Source: Candidatus Zambryskibacteria bacterium RIFOXYC1_FULL_39_10
GTDB lineage: Bacteria > Patescibacteriota > Minisyncoccia > Phycocordibacterales > WO2-35-19
DNA: 42,356 nt
Direction of reading: 5' to 3'
Assembly (NCBI GenBank): GCA_001824275.1
Contig: MHWW01000013.1
Location: 1 to 42,356 of the forward strand
Shown here: one piece after another, positions 7,655-15,323 of the stretch
Position numbering within the stretch: the first letter of the stretch is position 1
How the letters are laid out: each line of letters begins with the position of its first letter
Position numbers and translations under genes: made by a program
The notes under the pieces: model-generated
The model's input: only the letters and a program-made list of their open reading frames with translations
Database searches by the model: none
Told to the model about the DNA's origin: nothing

Positions 7655-7712
7655 AAGGGGGAAGGTTAGAAAAGAGGGATAGAGTAATCTTTTTATATGC
7701 TAGGATAATGAT

Positions 7713-8777
7713 ATGAATTTTTGGAATAAAATAAAAAAATCCTTCGACAATGCTCAGGATAAACCCATTTTATGTTTGGCGCCGATGGCCGATGTCACTG
7801 ATCGGGCCTTTCGACGTATTATTACCAAATATGGTAAGCCAGATGTTTTGTGGACGGAGTTTGTTTCTGCGGACGGATTATTTCTGGGAGGATATGATGC
7901 TCTCATTAATGATCTTTCTTTTTCTCCGGAGGAGCGACCGATTATTGCTCAATTTTTTACAAGCAAACCTGAAATGATGGAAAAAGCAGCGAGATTGGCG
8001 GTAGAGTTTGGTTTTGATGGAATAGATATAAATATGGGCTGTCCTGACAAAAGTGTAGAAAAGCAAAATGCTGGAGCATCTTTGATGAAAAATCCGAGTT
8101 TATCTAAGGAAATAATTTTAGCAGCCAAACAAGGAGCTCAAACTAAAATCCAAGGCCGAACCTTGGAAATTCCGGTTTCTGTTAAAACTCGTATAGGTTA
8201 TAACAAGGATGAGTTAGAAACCTGGCTTCCCAATCTTTTGGAAACCGAGCCGGCCGTTATCACTATCCACGCGCGCACTCGCAAAGAGATGTCACTTGTG
8301 CCGGCAAGATGGGAACATGTAAAAAGAGCAGTGGAAATTAGGGATGAAGTGTCAAGGTTGAACCTTGACACTAAAACTTTGATATTTGGAAATGGTGATG
8401 TGGAGAATATTGCTGATGCACGACAAAAAGCAGAGGAGTCAGGTTGTGATGGGGTGATGCTTGGCAGAGCGATATTTGGAAATCCTTGGTTATTTTCAGG
8501 CCACATTCCAACAGTAGAAGAAAAATTAAAAGTTTTGATTGAACATACTAAACTTTTTGAGGAATTAGTTTTGCCCAAATCACCTATTGGCCAGGCCCGC
8601 CTGCCAACGCCTGGCACTGGCGGGCAGGGCAAGAGTTTTGCTGTAATGAAAAAGCATTACAAGGCTTATGTAAATGGGTTTCTCGGTGCCAAAGAGCTTC
8701 GAGTGAAGCTTATGGAAGCTCCTAATGCAGATGAGGTAGAAAAAGTAGTAAATAATTTTTTGATATCGTATAATTAA
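7713..8777 (+). CDS. dusB: tRNA-dihydrouridine synthase (DusB-like)
   Basis: FMN-dependent enzyme that reduces uridine to dihydrouridine in tRNA D-loops. The TIM-barrel marks are LAPMADVTDRAFR at the N terminus, INMGCPDKSVEKQNAG with the catalytic Cys of the Dus family, VSVKTRIGY, TIHARTRKEM, and the FMN-phosphate segment GNGDVENIADA...GVMLGRAIFGNPWLF. At 354 residues it is somewhat long. The excess is explained by four in-frame palindromic DNA repeats at codons about 10-17, 146-152, 212-220 and 295-306, all in surface-loop-like positions. It is followed after 4 bases by a small membrane protein gene. Confidence 0.95.
   Translation: MNFWNKIKKSFDNAQDKPILCLAPMADVTDRAFRRIITKYGKPDVLWTEFVSADGLFLGGYDALINDLSFSPEERPIIAQFFTSKPEMMEKAARLAVEFGFDGIDINMGCPDKSVEKQNAGASLMKNPSLSKEIILAAKQGAQTKIQGRTLEIPVSVKTRIGYNKDELETWLPNLLETEPAVITIHARTRKEMSLVPARWEHVKRAVEIRDEVSRLNLDTKTLIFGNGDVENIADARQKAEESGCDGVMLGRAIFGNPWLFSGHIPTVEEKLKVLIEHTKLFEELVLPKSPIGQARLPTPGTGGQGKSFAVMKKHYKAYVNGFLGAKELRVKLMEAPNADEVEKVVNNFLISYN
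7741..7762. repeat. In-frame repeat in dusB (SFDNAQDK)
   Basis: CCTTCGACAATGCTCAGGAT resembles a short repeat widespread in environmental bacterial genomes (CCTTCGACAAGCTCAGG type). It encodes SFDNAQDK near the N terminus of DusB. Confidence 0.55.
8150..8166. repeat. In-frame palindrome in dusB (second)
   Basis: CCAAGG CCGAA CCTTGG, a perfect 6-bp-armed palindrome related in plan to the AAGGTTGAACCTT element. Confidence 0.6.
8348..8372. repeat. In-frame 25-bp perfect palindrome in dusB
   Basis: AGTGTCAAGGTT, G, AACCTTGACACT: 12-bp perfect arms. It encodes VSRLNLDT within DusB. The same element is intergenic at 91-115, showing that it is a mobile or amplified repeat and not simply a DusB sequence. 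Confidence 0.85.
8595..8630. repeat. In-frame GC-rich palindrome in dusB
   Basis: GCCCGCCTGCCA and TGGCGGGCAGGGC arms around an 11-base centre, encoding ARLPTPGTGGQG. Same family as the serS insertion at 1348-1391. Confidence 0.7.
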
Positions 8778-8781
8778 ATTT

Positions 8782-9006
8782 ATGGAATATATTCCAAATA
8801 TTTTGGGCAAAGTTTCGCTCTCGGGCAAATCTGTCTCTGACCTCATTTTATTTTTAGTGGCGGCTTTCACAGCAATTGCGTCGCTTGTGATGTTTTTCCA
8901 TTGGAGGCGATACGGAATGGGAGGTGCGACACTCGCACTTATGGAAATAGTTTATGTCGTCGTCGCGGTGATGCTTATTGTCGTAGCATTTTTAAGTTTA
9001 AATTAA
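8782..9006 (+). CDS. Small two-TM membrane protein
   Basis: 74 residues with two hydrophobic helices (about 20-42 and 50-72) joined by a short basic loop (HWRRYGMGG). It lies between dusB and the PH-domain gene, with its stop directly followed by the next ATG, so the three are probably one operon. No recognisable family. Confidence 0.75.
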   Translation: MEYIPNILGKVSLSGKSVSDLILFLVAAFTAIASLVMFFHWRRYGMGGATLALMEIVYVVVAVMLIVVAFLSLN

Positions 9007-9546
9007 ATGATTACTTTTGAAGAAGGTGAACAAATAGTTAAAATTGTGAGGAGACATTATTTGGTAATTATCCCCATGATAATGTCACTTATGTTTGCGG
9101 CACTCGCACCACTACTTTTTTATACTTTTATCACTTCGGGCTTCGTGCCACTTGAAGCGGGGGCAATAAGCGCAATCCAAAACATATTTACTAAATGGAA
9201 GACATTTGGTTACTCATTGTGGCTACTACTGTTGTGGGTGATATTTTTTATTGAATGGACTGATTATTATTTGGACCTTTGGATAATCACTAGCAAGAGG
9301 ATTATTGATGTAGAACAAAAAGGATTTTTCCATCGTGAAATCACCAGTTTTCGCTATGAGCAGATTCAAGATATAACAGTAGAAACCCGTGGACTTATTG
9401 AGACATTTTTTAAATTTGGCACACTCCAAATTCAAACCGCCGGTCACAGCCGAGATATTATAATCAGAGATGCCCACTATCCAGAAGTTGCCAGATCTTT
9501 AATTTTGAGATTGAGTGAGAAATCCAAAGCCACAACAAACCAATAG
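9007..9546 (+). CDS. Membrane protein with bacterial PH-like domain
   Basis: 179 residues. Two transmembrane helices (about 20-45 and 70-85) are followed by a bacterial PH (bPH2/YdbS-like) domain recognised by LDLWIITSKRIIDVEQKGFF and the EQIQDITVETRGLIETFF segment. Such proteins are membrane-associated scaffolds of unknown detailed function. The 3' end overlaps the convergent PAP2 gene by 83 bases. Confidence 0.8.
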   Translation: MITFEEGEQIVKIVRRHYLVIIPMIMSLMFAALAPLLFYTFITSGFVPLEAGAISAIQNIFTKWKTFGYSLWLLLLWVIFFIEWTDYYLDLWIITSKRIIDVEQKGFFHREITSFRYEQIQDITVETRGLIETFFKFGTLQIQTAGHSRDIIIRDAHYPEVARSLILRLSEKSKATTNQ

Positions 9547-10015
9547 CATACCCCGCCAAGACATCAGATAAATAATGGACTCCCAAATAAAGTCGGCTAA
9601 CTCCGACTAATATTATTAAAGTTCCTAAAAATAAAATAAAAGGATTTTTGAGGTGGTGCCTCTGGTGTGTCCAGATGGTGTAAAAAATAAATCCATACAG
9701 TGCCATAGCCATTGCGGCGTGGCCACTTGGGAATGAATAAGTCGATTCTAAATACAGAGCTTCGGTCAAAGGTCTTGCTCTGTAAAAAATATTTTTGAGC
9801 AAGAATACTGTAATCGCACTACCGAGAACGGAGACAAGCAGAGTCAAAATTCGGAGGTAATGCTTATGAATATAAAACGAAAGAGCGGAAAGAGCGGTGA
9901 CTCCGCTTATCACTACATAACTTGCCGAATAGGTAATAATTAAAAATATGAAAGAGAGCCATTCAACCCTCAAGCTTATAAAAAAATTTAAAACACTTTG
10001 GTCAATAGATTGCAT
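9464..10015 (-). CDS. PAP2-family membrane phosphatase
   Basis: Likely dephosphorylates a lipid phosphate such as undecaprenyl pyrophosphate or phosphatidate at the outer face of the membrane. The three acid phosphatase motifs are intact: KNIFYRARP, PSGH, and SRLYLGVHYLSD. It has five to six hydrophobic helices. The start at 10015 (MQSIDQS) is preferred over an in-frame ATG at 10066, because it follows the upstream gene's stop by 5 bases. The gene gives 183 residues, normal for this family. Confidence 0.9.
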   Translation of the reverse strand: MQSIDQSVLNFFISLRVEWLSFIFLIITYSASYVVISGVTALSALSFYIHKHYLRILTLLVSVLGSAITVFLLKNIFYRARPLTEALYLESTYSFPSGHAAMAMALYGFIFYTIWTHQRHHLKNPFILFLGTLIILVGVSRLYLGVHYLSDVLAGYAIGLLWLWISHSISKLKIWQLLDSGHL

Positions 10016-10020
10016 CAGGT

Positions 10021-10182
10021 TTAACTTAAGAGAGCCAAAAGTTTGTACACTAAAATTGCTGGCCAAACAATTGCCTTAAGCAGACCAAGTATCCCTGTTC
10101 CAAAAGAAGTTGCGTGTTGGATAAAGAATACTATTGCTCCTATAAAACCCAAGCCGTATACTGTTCCTGAAGTTTTGCACAT
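10021..10182 (-). CDS. Small membrane protein (MCKTSG type)
   Basis: 53 residues from the ATG at 10182, with a GLGFIGAIVFFIQHATSF segment and a second hydrophobic helix. Proteins of this short type with a conserved IQHATSF core occur widely in bacteria without assigned function. A longer open frame begins at 10239, but a TATAAT box at 10194-10189 sits inside it. The next ATG, 10182, is therefore the probable leaderless start. It is co-transcribed with the PAP2 gene. Confidence 0.7.
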   Translation of the reverse strand: MCKTSGTVYGLGFIGAIVFFIQHATSFGTGILGLLKAIVWPAILVYKLLALLS

Positions 10183-10188
10183 ATATAA

Positions 10189-10194
10189 ATTATA
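10189..10194 (-). promoter_or_regulatory. -10 box just upstream of the 10182 start
   Basis: TATAAT on the minus strand, 6 bases before the ATG, again implying a leaderless transcript. Confidence 0.6.
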
Positions 10195-10230
10195 CATTGC
10201 CACGCCCCAATATTGCAACAAGTTGTATTT

Positions 10231-10261
10231 TTGATACAATACTGAGTGTTCTTTGTATAAA
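10231..10261 (+). promoter_or_regulatory. Probable promoter of tRNA-Asn copy 1
   Basis: TTGATA at 10231-10236 and TGTATAAA with hexamer TATAAA at 10256-10261; the spacer of 19 bases is long. It ends 11 bases before the tRNA. Confidence 0.5.
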
Positions 10262-10271
10262 AGAATATTGT

Positions 10272-10641
10272 TCCGTGGTAGCTCAGCGGTAGAGCGGTCG
10301 CCTGTGTAGTGTCACGCAGCTTCCCAAAGAAATTTGGGATTAAAAACGAGGTGAACTCGGGGAAGCCCAAACTTTAAAAAGTGGGTAATCCCGAGCCAAG
10401 CCCAGCACAACTCCTGAAAGTAAATATTTATTTTTAGAAGTTGTGCTGGGAAGGTGTAGAGACTATCTCGCAAGAGAGTAGAGTGTGAGTGTAAAGCATT
10501 TGCATTCGAAGCGCCTCGCCCCCTAACGTACCGTGCGGGTTTATCCCGAGCGTAGTCGAGGGAGATGATATAGTCCATGCTTCTAGTAATAGGAGATTAA
10601 ATGTAAGCGATTGGTCGTAGGTTCGATCCCTACCCACGGAG
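10272..10641 (+). tRNA. tRNA-Asn(GTT), copy 1, interrupted by a group I intron
   Basis: Exon 1 is 10272-10305 and exon 2 is 10604-10641. Spliced, it forms a full cloverleaf: acceptor TCCGTGG/CCACGGA, D arm GCTC/GAGC, anticodon stem GTCGC/GCGAT, loop CTGTTAA with anticodon GTT, T arm GTAGG/CCTAC, and discriminator G. CCA is not encoded. The intron splits the anticodon itself (G34-U35 in exon 1, U36 in exon 2). The 3' end overlaps the last 12 bases of the convergent serine-recombinase gene. Confidence 0.93.
10306..10603 (+). ncRNA. Group I self-splicing intron (298 nt) in tRNA-Asn copy 1
   Basis: P1 is formed by CTGTGT (10302-10307) with the guide ACGCAG (10314-10319), placing the canonical U-G wobble at U10305, the last exon base. 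The last intron base is G10603. Core R and S elements are visible as GTGTAGAGACTATC and GATGATATAGTCC (P7 AGACTA/TAGTC). A peripheral hairpin around 10408-10450 (CCCAGCACAACT with its complement) makes this copy longer than copy 2. There is no homing endonuclease ORF. Confidence 0.92.
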
Positions 10642-12285
10642 CAAAGGTCGTGAAAGTGAGGTGCAAGCCTCCTGTCGTGGCTTAACTGAGGACTTTTTTG
10701 AGGTTCGAAAATTATTTTGAGCCTCCGGAAGTTCCATCGAAGAGTGATTATTTATTTTTCGCAAAGACCCGCTAGAAGCAATGCTTTTAGTGGTTTTTTG
10801 TTGCAGTTCGAAATTTTTTTCTAGGTCGATCTTTTCTTGTACTCTTTTGGCTAGGACCGAAACGGATTCTTTCAGTTCATAAGTCGTTTCTCCGTCTTTC
10901 AATGTAAGCATCGAGAATACGTGCTTCAAAAGCATCCTTCTTTCCTCCGGAGTTCTTTTTTCATAAATTTCTCTGGCCCTTCTAGCTAGATCCATGATAT
11001 TGAGCCAAATTTCGAAATATTTAGTTTCTTCACTTTTGACCCTGTTTATCTGCTCCAAAAGAGTAGCTTGCGCCTCGTTTATTTCTTGCTGTTTCTTTTC
11101 CCAAAATTCGCGGCTGATCTTGTTATCGAGGCGATCATCATAAAGGTTATCCAAACGCCTCTGTAGGCCGCTGTAACGTTCATTGAGAGACTTTAAGGTA
11201 CTTTCCTTGTATTCAATCTCGGCGGAGTGATCATTCTTTATTTTTTCCTTAATCTGTTCAGCTTCAACATAAGTAATATTTTCAAAAAATTTGAATACCC
11301 CCATTAACTTCTGCTCAACCTGCTCCTCGGGAGTGTATTTTTTCTGACTACAACCACGATAATGAGTGCAATGGCAATAGACAGTACCTTTTTGAATTTC
11401 AAAAGTAATGGTTCCATCACATTCACCGCACTTAATCATTTTTCTGAAAGTGAATTGGTGCCTTTGGTATTTCGGGGCATCACCTCTGGTCCTTACTTGT
11501 TGGACCTTATCGTACAATTCTTTAGTTATCAAAGGTTCATGCGACCCAGCATAAACCAAATCGTTCCAACGCATGGCTCCGTAATAAAAGGGGTCTTTTA
11601 GGATATCCTCAACTTTGCTTTTTGCGGGTTTTTTACCGGCTCTATTTCTAAATCCTTGCTCATATAATTCATCCACTACTCTTTTCATGGAATAATTTCC
11701 AGTAGCATAAAGTTCAAAAATTCTTTTTACATACGAAGCAGTATTTTCATCGATCACATGAATCTTATGGCCCTTATCTCCAATAGTTTTATAACCAAGT
11801 GCTGGTTTGGTTGGCAGCCATCCCTGTCTGATTTTTTCAGCTTGGCCTTTTTTAACTTCTTCCGAAAGATTGTTTGTATAGAATCTAGCAATGGCTACTT
11901 TCATGTCCCAGACCAAATTTTCGTGGGCACGAGTATTCTGATTTAATACGAAATTTTCTTTAACAAAGTGGACTTCCTTTTCACTTTTTGTGTGGACCCA
12001 ATCGTCAACAGTGGCGGCATCCTTCAAACTACGTGTTAGGCGATCAATTTTTTCGCACAAAATGATGTTTACATCTCTTTTGTCAGCAAATGAAAGCATG
12101 TCACCGAGAGTTTTTCTGATCTGCCATTTACTTGCTGATTCCGTAATTTTAAATACCTTTGGCACTTCAAGGTTTTTCTTATCCGCGTATTCTTTCAAGA
12201 GTTTCTCTTGCGCGTCCAGAGAATAGCCCGTTTCTTCCTGTTCTTTGGAAGATACTCTGCAATAGATCACAGCCTTAGTTTTCAT
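10630..12285 (-). CDS. Large serine recombinase 1 (integrase)
   Basis: 551 residues. The N-terminal resolvase domain has the catalytic YCRVSS (Ser12, Arg10), followed by the recombinase domain (about 160-270, PALGYKTIGDKGHKIHVID). A zinc ribbon spans about 290-320 (KCGEC...CHCTHYRGC). A long coiled coil of about 355-430 is typical of the large serine integrases. These enzymes join attP and attB through a 2-base crossover and a Ser-DNA intermediate. The gene lies directly against tRNA-Asn copy 1, and its stop codon and last residues are encoded within the tRNA 3' end, as expected for an integrase next to its attachment site. It is probably the integration enzyme of the island. Confidence 0.93.
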   Translation of the reverse strand: MKTKAVIYCRVSSKEQEETGYSLDAQEKLLKEYADKKNLEVPKVFKITESASKWQIRKTLGDMLSFADKRDVNIILCEKIDRLTRSLKDAATVDDWVHTKSEKEVHFVKENFVLNQNTRAHENLVWDMKVAIARFYTNNLSEEVKKGQAEKIRQGWLPTKPALGYKTIGDKGHKIHVIDENTASYVKRIFELYATGNYSMKRVVDELYEQGFRNRAGKKPAKSKVEDILKDPFYYGAMRWNDLVYAGSHEPLITKELYDKVQQVRTRGDAPKYQRHQFTFRKMIKCGECDGTITFEIQKGTVYCHCTHYRGCSQKKYTPEEQVEQKLMGVFKFFENITYVEAEQIKEKIKNDHSAEIEYKESTLKSLNERYSGLQRRLDNLYDDRLDNKISREFWEKKQQEINEAQATLLEQINRVKSEETKYFEIWLNIMDLARRAREIYEKRTPEERRMLLKHVFSMLTLKDGETTYELKESVSVLAKRVQEKIDLEKNFELQQKTTKSIASSGSLRKINNHSSMELPEAQNNFRTSKKSSVKPRQEACTSLSRPLLRG

Positions 12286-12557
12286 GATTTTTATATTTTA
12301 GCACTTTTAATTTTTTATAAATAGAACGACTTTTACCTTTGATGTTATCTGGGGTAATGTTATTTCTTATGACACCGAGGATGCGGAGAAGTCATTGTGA
12401 TTACCTTTGAATCCAATGCTACCCTGAAGTATTCCGATGCTCTTCAAATGGCCGGGCGAGAAGTCGTCACTCGTTTCCCCGGCTTTCACAAGAACACCTG
12501 AATACTCCTTAATGGTTTTTACTAAGAGCAAGTTATCCTGATGCCCTTACAGCAGGT

Positions 12558-12743
12558 TTATCCTCGATTTTTTTGGTCCCCAGCCAACACAAACTCTTTA
12601 GAGGCTGGATCTAAAGAGTTTGTGTTGACATTCGACCCTTTCTTTAAGTGATCATTGTAATCGTACTGAGCGAGCAGGTCGAAAAATTCTGCTAGAGCAG
12701 TGATGTTATCTTCGTTTAGAGCATGATCGTTCTCAACGTTCAT
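12558..12743 (-). CDS. Small acidic protein upstream of recombinase 1
   Basis: 61 residues. The first half, NEDNITALAEFFDLLAQYDYND, is a plausible amphipathic helical segment. The second half is encoded by the 17-bp inverted repeat at 12586-12626, so the natural C terminus may be a by-product of that repeat. It reads in the same direction as the recombinase but is separated by 272 bases (12286-12557) in which I see no intact gene. That gap holds only a short open stretch in the plus frame that may be a decayed fragment. Function unknown. Confidence 0.5.
   Translation of the reverse strand: MNVENDHALNEDNITALAEFFDLLAQYDYNDHLKKGSNVNTNSLDPASKEFVLAGDQKNRG
12586..12626. repeat. 17-bp perfect inverted repeat with alternative pairing
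   Basis: AACACAAACTCTTTAGA pairs with its complement at 12610-12626 across a 7-base loop. The loop's GGCTGG can instead pair with CCAGCC at 12580-12585. The two hairpins are mutually exclusive, as in attenuators. No U-tract follows on either strand, so it is not a simple terminator. Confidence 0.75.
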
Positions 12744-12762
12744 GCTTTGATTTTCTTAAAAT

Positions 12763-12788
12763 AAAAAGCCTTAGTATATTGGGCTTTT
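12763..12788 (-). terminator. Probable terminator of the 236-residue gene
   Basis: AAAAAGCC and GGCTTTT pair over 7 bp; both flanks carry A/T runs, so it may act in both directions. Confidence 0.5.
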
Positions 12789-12853
12789 AAGGATTTTCTG
12801 TGGAAATGCCCTTAAAATAAAAGTGATTTGGTAGGGAAAAGTCCCAAAAAGTC

Positions 12854-13564
12854 CTACTCCATTTTTATTTCTAGAATATAAAGATTCTTCCCAGCACTTT
12901 CAATAGATAATGGCATCTTATATTCCCTTAGTCTCATCCTTAGTTTTTTCAGAGCTGATCGGAATGAATCTTCATCATCATAATGCCCATATTCTTCAAG
13001 ATCAATTCTGGGTATTGGCTTGCCTTTGGACAGCACGTTTCCTTTTTTAATTTTTTTTGGATTCTTTAGAAAAAAATCCATTATGGCTTTTTGCCCACTT
13101 CTTATTGGCATTTTTACAGTTCCACACATCAAATAATTATTGATAATCTTTATTTCGCTGATCTTGGAAATTACTGGGACAACAACCTGTTCTTCAAATT
13201 GGGTTAAGATAATCTCTTTTTCTTTTAGAATTGACCTCAACTTTTCCATATCTTCAAACATCCGCAGAGCATCTTCTCTTTGAAGTTTTATATTTTTACC
13301 GGAATGAATTTTGTTAAAAGATGGTAAATAATCTTTTATTAAACTCCATTTCTCAAAGAAACGATGGTATCGATTATTTTTTAAAAATATTCTACAAGCT
13401 TTTTCATCCCATTTTTTATATTCCGCATAAATTTTTAGGGCCAAGCTTCTTTTTTCATTTTTGCTGAAAGGCGCACCATCAATAAGATGGATTAAGCCAA
13501 ACAGCTCTATCCTTAAAATTTCTACTTGAGCGGCATATTGTGGACCCAACCTGTCCAAATTCAT
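12854..13564 (-). CDS. Unknown protein with possible C-terminal winged helix
   Basis: 236 residues, no membrane segment or signal peptide. The C-terminal 50 residues (SFRSALKKLRMRLREYKMPLSIES and a final beta hairpin) look like a response-regulator-type winged-helix DNA-binding domain. The N-terminal part is helical with many Lys and Glu residues. It is divergent from structured RNA A with about 40 bases between the start codons' upstream regions, so it may be the regulator of the module 1 switch. The position corresponds to the 282-residue gene in module 2, but the two sequences do not look alike. Confidence 0.65.
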   Translation of the reverse strand: MNLDRLGPQYAAQVEILRIELFGLIHLIDGAPFSKNEKRSLALKIYAEYKKWDEKACRIFLKNNRYHRFFEKWSLIKDYLPSFNKIHSGKNIKLQREDALRMFEDMEKLRSILKEKEIILTQFEEQVVVPVISKISEIKIINNYLMCGTVKMPIRSGQKAIMDFFLKNPKKIKKGNVLSKGKPIPRIDLEEYGHYDDEDSFRSALKKLRMRLREYKMPLSIESAGKNLYILEIKME

Positions 13565-13568
13565 ATAC

Positions 13569-13596
13569 TTACATATTCTCTCAATTATGCTAAAAT
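13569..13596 (+). promoter_or_regulatory. Promoter of structured RNA A and module 1 cargo
   Basis: TTACAT at 13569-13574, 16-base spacer, extended -10 TGCTAAAAT with hexamer at 13591-13596. The predicted start is near 13603, directly before the folded region. Confidence 0.6.
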
Positions 13597-13602
13597 TTCA
13601 AT

Positions 13603-13765
13603 ACAACTGAATATAAAGCCTAGTAGCCTAAACCGGTGGTCGCCGGCATGGTGAAAAGTGAAGAAAGTCGCGAACAGCGTAAAAAACCCATCATCAGGGT
13701 TGCTGTTCGCGCCATATCGGGAAACTGGTATGTGGCCTCCGGGCCATCTGGTGGTGGGCTTTTTG
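13603..13765 (+). ncRNA. Structured RNA A (bistable leader of module 1 cargo)
   Basis: A 5' hairpin domain is followed by a perfect 10-bp stem, 13669-13678 with 13702-13711, whose 23-base apical part holds AACCC/GGGTT. Next is CATATCGG-GAAA-CTGGTATG (13713-13732, GNRA loop), then TGGCC-TCCG-GGCCA (13733-13746). The 3' segment 13748-13764 pairs with the apical part 13681-13697 over 16 of 17 positions, ending in five U. The same architecture with compensatory changes occurs at 27825-27967. It ends 14 bases before the first cargo ATG. It could be a cis-acting switch or a stand-alone RNA. I do not recognise it as a named class. Confidence 0.85.
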
Positions 13766-13778
13766 TATGTAAAAAACT

Positions 13779-14018
13779 ATGTGGAAATTATTTTGGAACA
13801 TCTTGGCGGTAGTAGTCGGTTTATATACCGGATATAGAATTTTTATTTGGTGTGGGGAACATATCCCAGCTTTTGGATATTTTCCTTTGGGTGTGATTGG
13901 CGGTTTGGCTGCATTGGGATTTGGTATTTATTTGATACATGGAGTAGAACTTTTAATTTCTTGGATTATAGGGAGATTATTTAAAATTCAAAAGGAAGAA
14001 GATTTACCTTTCAATTAA
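13779..14018 (+). CDS. Small membrane protein, first cargo gene of module 1
   Basis: 79 residues, two hydrophobic helices (about 4-24 and 35-68) containing IPAFGYFPLGVIGGLAALGFG. No Shine-Dalgarno sequence is seen; translation begins 14 bases after the U-tract of RNA A, so its expression is likely tied to that RNA. It is followed closely by the protease gene. Family unknown. Confidence 0.75.
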   Translation: MWKLFWNILAVVVGLYTGYRIFIWCGEHIPAFGYFPLGVIGGLAALGFGIYLIHGVELLISWIIGRLFKIQKEEDLPFN

Positions 14019-14029
14019 AACCCACTCAA

Positions 14030-15022
14030 ATGTTAAATTTTTTCAAAAACAAATTCATTAAAACATACAAACCTATTCTAGTTATTGTGATTATCTTAAT
14101 CATTTGTATTTTTGGTTTTATTGGTGTTAGAAAATACAGCGATTACAAAAATTTGCAGCAAAACACTACCCAAGAACTGATACAACAGCAACAGAAATCA
14201 TTAGAAGAAGCAATAAAAGAAATAAATGATTTAAAATCTGCAAACCAAGCAACATCCGAAAAATTGGACCAAAAAATCAACCAAATTGAAAGCAAAAGCC
14301 AAAAAACTGATTCTATAGGTTCTACCGATTTAGAACCTTATATAACCGGTGTTGTAGAAATAACCTGTAAGGATTCGTCAGGGAGCGGCTCATTGTGGAA
14401 TATTGATTCTAAAAATGTAGTCATTACAAATGATCATGTAGTAGAAACTCCCTTTTATAGCTCGTATAACAAACAAAGCTATTGTGTTGTGTTTGCGGAA
14501 AAAATAAATGGGGATTTCGATATGATTTATACAGTATTTCCGTCTTCAAAATGGAATTGGAATAATGAAACGGATATTGCAGTTATGAATCTTGTTGAAA
14601 AGTTTTATCCGGATGGCAATCCTCTTCCTAGTGAATTGGAGAAACCAGCGAATCATTTGAATTTTAAAATTTCTACACTAAAAAAATGCCCATCACAAAT
14701 AGCAGTTGGGTCTCCTGTAGTAGTGATTGGATATCCTGCCTCTGGTATGCAAGAGACATTTAATGGTATGGGGATTGATGCAGCAAGAATTGTTACGAAT
14801 GGGGTGGTTAGTGGATATGACAAGACTGTAAATCCTCCGTATGGAGGACTATTAAACCCAAATTATTATGTATCAGCAAAGATTGATAGTGGAAGTTCTG
14901 GGGGTATAGCATTATCTAGAAACGACGACAAATTGTGTGTCTTAGGTATCCCTACATGGATAAACGTCGGTAATTATGACACCCAGGGCGTGATTCAAAA
15001 TATTCATAATGTTATGAAATAA
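14030..15022 (+). CDS. Membrane-anchored trypsin-like (HtrA-type) serine protease
   Basis: 330 residues. One N-terminal transmembrane helix (about 16-34), a coiled coil (about 40-92) and then a chymotrypsin-fold protease domain. The catalytic triad is visible: His136 in TNDHVV, Asp182 in TDIAVM and Ser290 in GSSGG. There is no PDZ domain, so it is a minimal protease facing outside the cytoplasm. It probably trims surface or secreted proteins. It sits in a plus-strand operon-like run with two other envelope proteins and the SppA-like peptidase. Confidence 0.85.
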   Translation: MLNFFKNKFIKTYKPILVIVIILIICIFGFIGVRKYSDYKNLQQNTTQELIQQQQKSLEEAIKEINDLKSANQATSEKLDQKINQIESKSQKTDSIGSTDLEPYITGVVEITCKDSSGSGSLWNIDSKNVVITNDHVVETPFYSSYNKQSYCVVFAEKINGDFDMIYTVFPSSKWNWNNETDIAVMNLVEKFYPDGNPLPSELEKPANHLNFKISTLKKCPSQIAVGSPVVVIGYPASGMQETFNGMGIDAARIVTNGVVSGYDKTVNPPYGGLLNPNYYVSAKIDSGSSGGIALSRNDDKLCVLGIPTWINVGNYDTQGVIQNIHNVMK

Positions 15023-15037
15023 AAATTTATTTTTAAG

Positions 15038-15322
15038 ATGACAAATTCATTTAAAAAAGTTGTTGCTTACATTGGCTCTGTAATAGTTTGTTTATGGCTT
15101 GCTTTAAACATTTTCATTGGCTTTGCATATCCGTCCCTAGTTGCTTTTGACGGAATAAAATTATTTTTCACAAATCCTCAAGAATTGATCAGACAAATGG
15201 TTGATCTTTTCGGAATACTTGGTCTTACTGTCATAGTTTTGATATTTCCCGGTGTTTTGATCTGGAGTTACGAAAAGTTTTCTGTTTTTTTGTTAAGAAA
15301 AAGATTATCTAAATGTAAATAA
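15038..15322 (+). CDS. Two-TM membrane protein
   Basis: 94 residues with hydrophobic helices at about 8-28 and 58-80 and a basic C-terminal tail. Between the protease and the zinc-ribbon gene, spacing 15 and 1 bases. Unknown family. Confidence 0.7.
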   Translation: MTNSFKKVVAYIGSVIVCLWLALNIFIGFAYPSLVAFDGIKLFFTNPQELIRQMVDLFGILGLTVIVLIFPGVLIWSYEKFSVFLLRKRLSKCK

Positions 15323-15323
15323 T

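Noticed and set aside
9464-9546. 83-base coding overlap between the PH-domain and PAP2 genes as an unusual regulatory site
   Set aside because: Convergent genes in compact genomes often overlap at their 3' ends; nothing else marks this one.
10312-10637. Open frames within the tRNA-Asn intron, including a possible homing endonuclease
   Set aside because: The frames have no endonuclease motif and cross conserved intron structure; the sequence is explained by the intron and tRNA.
13640-13660. Resemblance of GCCGGCATGGT in RNA A to the start of the HDV ribozyme
   Set aside because: The matching downstream P1 strand and the catalytic-core order are missing, and the motif is absent from RNA B.
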